NCBI RefSeq assembly: GCF_002878395.1 | Contig: NC_061114.1 | Location: 168,862,883 to 168,926,882 of the forward strand | DNA from: Capsicum annuum | Lineage: Eukaryota > Streptophyta > Magnoliopsida > Solanales > Solanaceae | Direction: 5' to 3' | Length of the DNA stretch: 64,000 nucleotides | In this document: piece after piece, positions 58,617 through 64,000 of the stretch | Position numbering within the stretch: the stretch's first letter is position 1 | How the letters are laid out: each line of letters opens with the position of its first letter | Notes under the pieces: generated by a model | Database searches by the model: none | Seen by the model: the letters and a program-made list of their open reading frames with translations, nothing else | Told to the model about the DNA's origin: nothing | Program-made: the position numbers and the translations under genes

Positions 58617-59789
58617 ACAGTATCTCTGGATATGGCCTGGTTGGCCACACGAATAACATACCATAGCACCAAACTGACATCTCCCTGGATGATTCCTCCC
58701 ACATTTCTCACAGCATGGGTATGTTCAAGAGGTCTGAGATACACTTCCTTAAGGCTGTGAACCCTGCATTTTTGGCCTCTGCCTGGACTGAAAATCCTAG
58801 GAGTGTTGTCCGACTGGGGTTCTGGACACCAGAGCAATAGCTACAGACTGTGCATTACCCTAAAACTTCTTCTTCTACCATTTGTAACCCTAATTCCCAC
58901 TCTGTTGTTGACTGTGGCTCTGGTCTGCTATCTTGGCTCTCTTTGTCTGTCTGTCCTTCTCTCTAGATTCAGCAATTTTCTTTTTTTTCCTCAACTTGCT
59001 ATATGTAGACTGATAGTCTGGAAAAATCCATATCCTGGTTCAATATTACTCCCTGACATTCAAGCACTAAGTCATCCGAAAGGCCAGATGCAAATTTCCT
59101 CATTCGGATTCTCATGTTTCTAGTCATCTCTGGAGCATATCGGTCTAGTTGGTTGAACCTCAGAGTGTACTCCTGGCTACTTATCTTTTCTTGCTTTAGA
59201 TTCATAAACTCTTCAGCTTTAGCCTCTCTCATCTCGAGAGGAAAGAATTGATCAAGGAAGGCTTCCATAAACTCAACCCGAACTGTGGGCTCAACACTCT
59301 CAATCTTTGAATCTTCCCACTCGTTATACCATTGGTTCGCTACATCCTTAAGCTGGTAAGCTGCCAACTCAATCCCCTTTACCTCATCTACTTGCACCAC
59401 CTTTAAGATCTTCTCCATCTCATCCACAAACTCCTGTAGATCCTCTTCTACCTTGGTACCAATAAACTTGGGCGGGTTTATATAGCCTCAGACATAACAG
59501 ATGCAGACCCAATATCTTCCGACCATTGAGTCTGTGTGGCTACCAACTGTCCAAGCATGTGAATGGACTGCCTGAATTCTGCATTAGATACCTATCTCGT
59601 GCGAGGCTGAGTGAGGTTAGTCCCCATTCGGGGAGCTCTGGGTGCCCTAGGAGGGCTGGTCTGAGTAGGTGGGACTTTTGGAGTAGTATCAATCTCCAGA
59701 GTCTTAGCTCTATTTTGTGTCCTCATCCCATGAGTGGGACGGACCTCATCTGTCTGTGCATTCTGATCGATAGTATGACGAGGAGGCAT
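58617..59789 (-). pseudogene. Gag of element C, zinc knuckle intact
   Basis: Start ATG at 59789 (MPPRHTIDQNAQTDEVRPTH). 59427-58999 gives MDEMEKILKVVQVDEVKGIE, LAAYQLKDVANQWYNEWEDS, EYTLRFNQLDRYAPEMTRNM and RKFASGLSDD, a clear retrotransposon Gag domain. The zinc knuckle at 58617-58658, [14 protein letters not shown], keeps all four ligands. Stops lie at about 59590, 59490 and 59000. Confidence 0.92.
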
Positions 59790-59982
59790 GATTGTTTTTC
59801 TGAAACACAAGACACCATTGATTAGGGGACAATTCAGACTCTGAAGCACGAACTAAAACAAAAAGAAGAGAAATATTCCTAAACGCCTAGTAGCCTCCTT
59901 CTTATAAATGTGGCATGCTACACACCCATAAACAAGATTCTACCTGATGCAATTTTGCAGACACCCTGGGACAATGAACCAT

Positions 59983-59994
59983 GCTCTGATACCA
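59983..59994 (-). promoter_or_regulatory. Element C primer-binding site
   Basis: Minus strand TGGTATCAGAGC, four bases from the 5' LTR; exact initiator-Met type. Confidence 0.92.
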
Positions 59995-59998
59995 AGTT

Positions 59999-62146
59999 TG
60001 TCACAACCCGAACTAGGGCCTAGCCATGACGAATATCCCGAACCATGAAGGCCCGGACATCCTACTCTATTTGATCTAGTAATCATGCACAACAGTCATA
60101 TAATAAAAGAAATTGGGGAATTATAATCTAATACAAAAATATGGTCATGCTCTGGATTCATTTTAACCATACGGAATAAAATCCGAAATCGACTAAACAA
60201 CTTCTGGAACAGTCTGTAAAATCTCTACTATATGATCTAAAGATAACTGTCTAAAAAGATGGGACAAGGCTCTCAGTAGACCAAAACAAAGGAATAACAT
60301 AATCTGAGATGAAAGGCCTTCTGGAATTAAGAAAGCTCACCACTGCACGAATCACTTCTCTCAGGAATACTCTACTAATTAGCCGAACCCCTAGACTAAG
60401 CCTCCGAACCTGGAAGGTAGGGGGTCAATACAATTGTACTGGTACGTCGAGAAAATCTAAAATAATAATTTATATTCAACATATATGAGAGCAATTTAGA
60501 ATAGTTCATTACATATCATATGGTAAGAAATCACATGGGCATTTCTGAAAGACTCTGTAAAATTATCCAAACTCTATGACACTCTTTGTTTTACTTCTAC
60601 GCTAGGTGGTATACCCTACAACTCTAAAATTCTACGGGCTATATGGAATCTGCCATTGACTCAGCGGGGAAGCCCCCAACCCAAGTGTGCCACAAGGGTT
60701 GGAGTCTCTGACTCTACTACGTCACACAGCCGTCACCAGCATGAATAATATATCCAAATCGGCAAATCATAGTTTTAGGTTATGAGTTACTTGAACTCAA
60801 ACCTTCTTCGGGTAACCACCAAACCCTTTTTAAGCCCAGTTTTAACTCTTTAAAACATGTATTCTCTGACAAACATACTCTGTTATGGCAAAGTCACATC
60901 TCTGAGCCATTATTGGCATATAGTAATCTCTATTTTAAAACATAAATCTGGGACCACCATATCAATAGATAATTTCAAGAAACTCTTTCTTAAAGATCGC
61001 GTAAACATATGCAAGAAACTCTCTTTTTCACCGTTTCAACTATACAAAGTGGTCATGTCAAAGATATTAATCACGTGAAGTTCTTTCTTTTTAAGACAAG
61101 GACGAAATTATATCAAGAAACTCCCTCTCATTATCTTCAAAAGTATGGTAAATACTTAAATATTGAAAAGATCCCGTTCAAAACATTAAACAAGCAACAA
61201 GTTCATCAGCTCTAAATCATCAAAGAGAGGGATTTTAATAATAATTCTCTCTACCAAATCTTCAACATCATACATATTCATATAGGTTTAAATCAATTTA
61301 AGGTGGAAAGTCCAAAAGACCAAATCAACAATATAATTAAAAGTTCATAATGCATAATAAATACATGTATTTCAAAACCCCTTTCTAAAATTCATGCTTG
61401 ATAATCTTTAAATTATGTTCTAGCGTTTACAAGCCCATGAAGTTTTTAAGATAAACCCCACGTACCTCAATTTAGAAATTTGATGGGTGATTCTTGAAGC
61501 CTACGGTTTGGGGATTCCAAATCTTCAATCATTTTTTAAAATCCACGGTAGAATCTTGAGTTAATTGAGTTTTTAGTTTAATACCCTAGAGTGTTCTTGT
61601 GAATTTTTGAAGAAAATATGAATAATGTGGTCACTTGGGAGTATAATCCCGTGTTTAAGCTGATATGAGGTGGAAAATACATAATATACCTTTAATGAGA
61701 TGGAATAAAATATAATTGGAAGCCTAATTTTATGGGTCATTGCGACGTGCCACTATCACGGTAGCTTACTGGAAATTGACGAATGGGATTCTTGGGGTCA
61801 CCACGACGCGGGGCCATCGAGTTGTCCCACTGGTTGGGACCTGAAACTTTAGCCCGACGCTCCACAATCACGCTAGGCTACTGGAATTAGACAATTGTTA
61901 AATAGACCCTCTCTGCGATGCGGCAAGCACTAAAATGACGGTGTTTTACGACTAGAACTTAAATTTAGCCATAACTTCTTGCCCGGGTATCGGATTTGGG
62001 CAAATCTTATATCGATAGAAAGCTCATTCAATTTCCCACTTGATAGATAGTCAAAATTAAGTAACTTCTATATGGTTTAAAATTTACTCACTTAGAAAGT
62101 CAAATTAAATGAGAATAATGCATGAACAATTTGGCAAGGTGTTAAA
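59999..62146 (-). repeat. Element C 5' LTR
   Basis: 2148 bases, aligned to 52779-54990 over its length. Conserved block at 61967-62045; CpG module about 61735-61925. The terminal TACA has become TAAA at 62143-62146. Confidence 0.95.
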
Positions 62147-62451
62147 ATATGGCTATTACAGAGGCTTTCAAAGAAGTTATTTGGTCTGTTTGGTGAACTT
62201 AGCAAAGACTTACAGATTACTACGGTATTTGCAACAGTCAGAGTGCTATCTTCCTTATGAAAGATCAGATGTTTCACGAGAGGACAAAGAACATCGATGT
62301 TCGGTATCATTTTGTGCATGAAATTATTGCTCGTGGTGATATTGTGGTAAGAAAGATTAGTACCCATGATAATCCTACTGATATGATGACCAAAACACTA
62401 CCAAGTACCAAGTTTGAGCATTGCTTGGACTTGGTTGGTGTTAGCTGTTGA
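62147..62451 (+). pseudogene. RNase H of element D, part 2
   Basis: Continues the copia RNase H after element C: MAITEAFKEVIW, then (frame changes) [56 protein letters not shown] and the usual end [13 protein letters not shown] with a stop at 62449-62451. This is the C-terminus of copia Pol. Confidence 0.9.
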
Positions 62452-62532
62452 GATGTGCCCTTAGGGGCTTTTGTAGAAGAGGTGCAGAGTTTGTCTTGAA
62501 ATGGATTTAAGTTTTGAATTTGAATTCGTGTC

Positions 62533-62543
62533 AAGGTGGAGAT
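62533..62543 (+). promoter_or_regulatory. Element D polypurine tract
   Basis: AAGGTGGAGAT directly before TGTTAGAG, the standard copia arrangement. Confidence 0.9.
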
Positions 62544-62907
62544 TGTTAGAGTTGTGACTCGAATTTTGTTGATCTGGCCTAGAAAGTTTTGCAGTGTGAT
62601 TCATGTTTGTGATTTTCAATGGGGTCTGTGGTAGTAGGATAGGGATCAGGCAGATAGGCCCGTGGACCTTTATGTTTTTTGGGCCTAGGACTTATTTGTA
62701 TGCACATATTATATAAGTGCATTTAGTGGGTTATTTTGTGCATTCAGAAAATACTCATTCTACACATTGTACTCTTCTCCTTTCATTATAGTGAAACATC
62801 CTCTGCCTCTGCCCGTGATTTTTTTTCGCAAGGATTTTCACGTAAATCTGTGTGTTCTTGTTTTCTTTCTGCTAGTGGTTTGCTTTATTTCTGCCCGATT
62901 CCTAACA
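62544..62907 (+). repeat. Element D 3' LTR
   Basis: 364 bases, TGTTAG...CTAACA, perfect six-base terminal inverted repeats. A TATA-like TTATATAAG at 62709-62717 is followed by a pyrimidine-rich ACTCTTCTCCTTTC region, as in copia LTR promoters. No 5' partner is visible. Confidence 0.9.
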
Positions 62908-64000
62908 ATAACAAATCCACATAAAGCAAACCGCAGTCTAACCTGAAGATGCCCAAAAACCGTGAAAAGAAAGAGGAGAAATGAAATTGCAACTGATGTT
63001 TCCCTCTTGCTCGACACTATTTAATGCAATCATTATGTTGAAGTCTTTCTACTTAAGTTCATTCTGTATTGGCCATATAAGGCCATATAAGTGAATAAAT
63101 TATAGTTTTGATCCGTTTAATTACTAATTAACTAATTATCTAAAATATATTAAACTTATAATAAATCCTCAGAGTGTTCACAATCCCATAAAAATAAATT
63201 AAATATGTAAATTGATTAAAAAATATGCTCCAAACCTAAAGGAAGTATTAAAACACCAATTTGAGGTTGTCTTGATCGAAGGTTGATCATGATCACACTT
63301 AAATCTATTAAAACTCAAAAACTCAACTAATGACTTAAATCACTTTGGAACACCTTGAGGATTCGTACTACCCACTCCCGTAAGTCCTATATCACATCTA
63401 ATAGCTACAAGGAGGGATAAATAAGAAATTTTATAAAATGATTTGCAGGATCGTTACATGAATTATTAGATTAAAAATAAATAAATATGTTACTAAGAAG
63501 TTGATTTAAAAAGTTATCTCATTGTGACATAGGATTTTAATGTAATTGTGACTTTTCTGTCCGTGGATACAGTTTTATGATTTAGAAAACATAATTATGA
63601 ATTTCATTTAAAAAAAAAAATCATATTCATTTATGAAATTTACTGTGTACAGGGTGATGATGTCTTCTAGCAAACCACAAATTTAGCTTGGCATATAGCT
63701 ACAAATTGCATAAATACATGAAGTATATATATGAGAAAGGAGAGCAAGTCCAGCAAACAGAGGACTTTCACTAGAATAAGTCATGCGCAGGCAAAGTCAG
63801 ACTAATCAGGCTAAAAAAAATATTAGCTAGTGGAATTTAATTCATTATTATTGACAACATATGTTCATAAATTACAATATACTCCATAGTTAACTAAAGC
63901 ATAGCGTTGAAGTAGACAAGAGTGAGGCAATCAATACTCTTGTAAGAACAAGTTTAAAATAAGCAAAACGACAAAGATTAGAGGAAAATGGAAAATCATG
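62908..64000. other. AT-rich flank with no recognised gene
   Basis: No reading frame over 60 codons with known motifs. A ten-base exact tandem repeat GGCCATATAA at 63071-63090 creates one perfect CC(A/T)6GG box (63073-63082). An A run is at 63609-63618. It may be the only non-retroelement DNA in the window, but I cannot say what it does. Confidence 0.5.

Larger units (their letters stand above)
52779..62146 (-). mobile_element. Element C: Tekay/Del-type gypsy retrotransposon with both LTRs
   Basis: A 9.4 kb element with LTRs at 52779-54990 and 59999-62146 (TGTCACGACCC...GGTGTTACA), polypurine tract and initiator-Met primer site, transcribed leftward, opposite to its copia host. Internal order on the minus strand: gag (59789 down), zinc knuckle, protease, RT, RNase H, integrase, chromodomain. 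The two LTRs differ at many positions, so it is not recent. Coding regions have a few stops and small gaps. Confidence 0.95.
49149..62907 (+). mobile_element. Element D: Ty1/copia element split by element C
   Basis: Plus-strand copia order is clear: gag, protease, GAG-pre-integrase, integrase, RT, RNase H, polypurine tract and 3' LTR (62544-62907). Element C (52779-62146) is inserted inside RNase H. The 5' LTR is absent or too decayed to see. Integrase precedes RT, which separates it from the gypsy elements around it. Several stops look like C-to-T changes. It resembles Tork-type copia elements, but that subgroup call is tentative. Confidence 0.9.

Overview
This window reads as plant heterochromatin built almost entirely from decayed LTR retrotransposons. 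I found no host gene, rRNA, tRNA or CRISPR array. The mix is Ty3/gypsy chromoviruses with a C-terminal chromodomain (Tekay/Del type), one Athila-like element with a tRNA-Asp type primer site, and one Ty1/copia element. The long (1.5-3.5 kb) LTRs of TGTAACACCCC / TGTCACGACCC type look like Solanaceae elements to me. That family-level guess rests on recollection, not on a search.

Layout, left to right. Element A (gypsy, minus strand) runs off the left edge. Its integrase is split by element B, a complete 10.4 kb gypsy element with two 2.7 kb LTRs (878-11318). A resumes at 11319 and ends with its 5' LTR (15353-17825). From 17826 to about 25822 lies element F, an Athila-like minus-strand element keeping gag-protease, PBS and 5' LTR but no polymerase. 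F is interrupted at 18220-21028 by element G, an internally deleted plus-strand element. From about 25823 lies element E, a very old minus-strand gypsy element cut inside its integrase. E's leader is interrupted at 29422-47308 by element H, an unusual tandem LTR-internal-LTR-internal-LTR array on the plus strand. The third H LTR holds solo LTR I (42125-43978). E's 5' LTR is 47458-48946. Element D (copia, plus strand) runs from about 49149 to 62907. It is split inside RNase H by element C, a 9.4 kb minus-strand gypsy element with both LTRs (52779-62146). The last 1.1 kb (62908-64000) is AT-rich sequence with no gene that I can see.

The nesting is supported at base level. Target-site duplications are visible around B (CTGCT/CTACC), C (ATCTG/ATATG), G (AAGGT/AAGGC), the whole H array (TGCAC/TGCTC) and I (CAAAA/CAAAA). 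The implied order of insertion is E, then F, then A, then B on one branch, and E, then H, then I on another. D, then C, is a separate stack. All coding regions carry stops, frameshifts or lost catalytic/zinc-binding residues, so nothing here looks able to move on its own.

The most interesting signal is not in the genes but in the LTRs. Several families with largely different LTR sequence share (i) a CpG-containing module with inverted short words in U3, a few hundred bases from the LTR start and just upstream of the TATA box in H, (ii) a GTAC-type hairpin farther downstream, and in three LTR families (iii) a roughly 70-base conserved block. Two families also carry tandem arrays of small hairpins in the transcribed part of the LTR, with stem changes that look compensatory.
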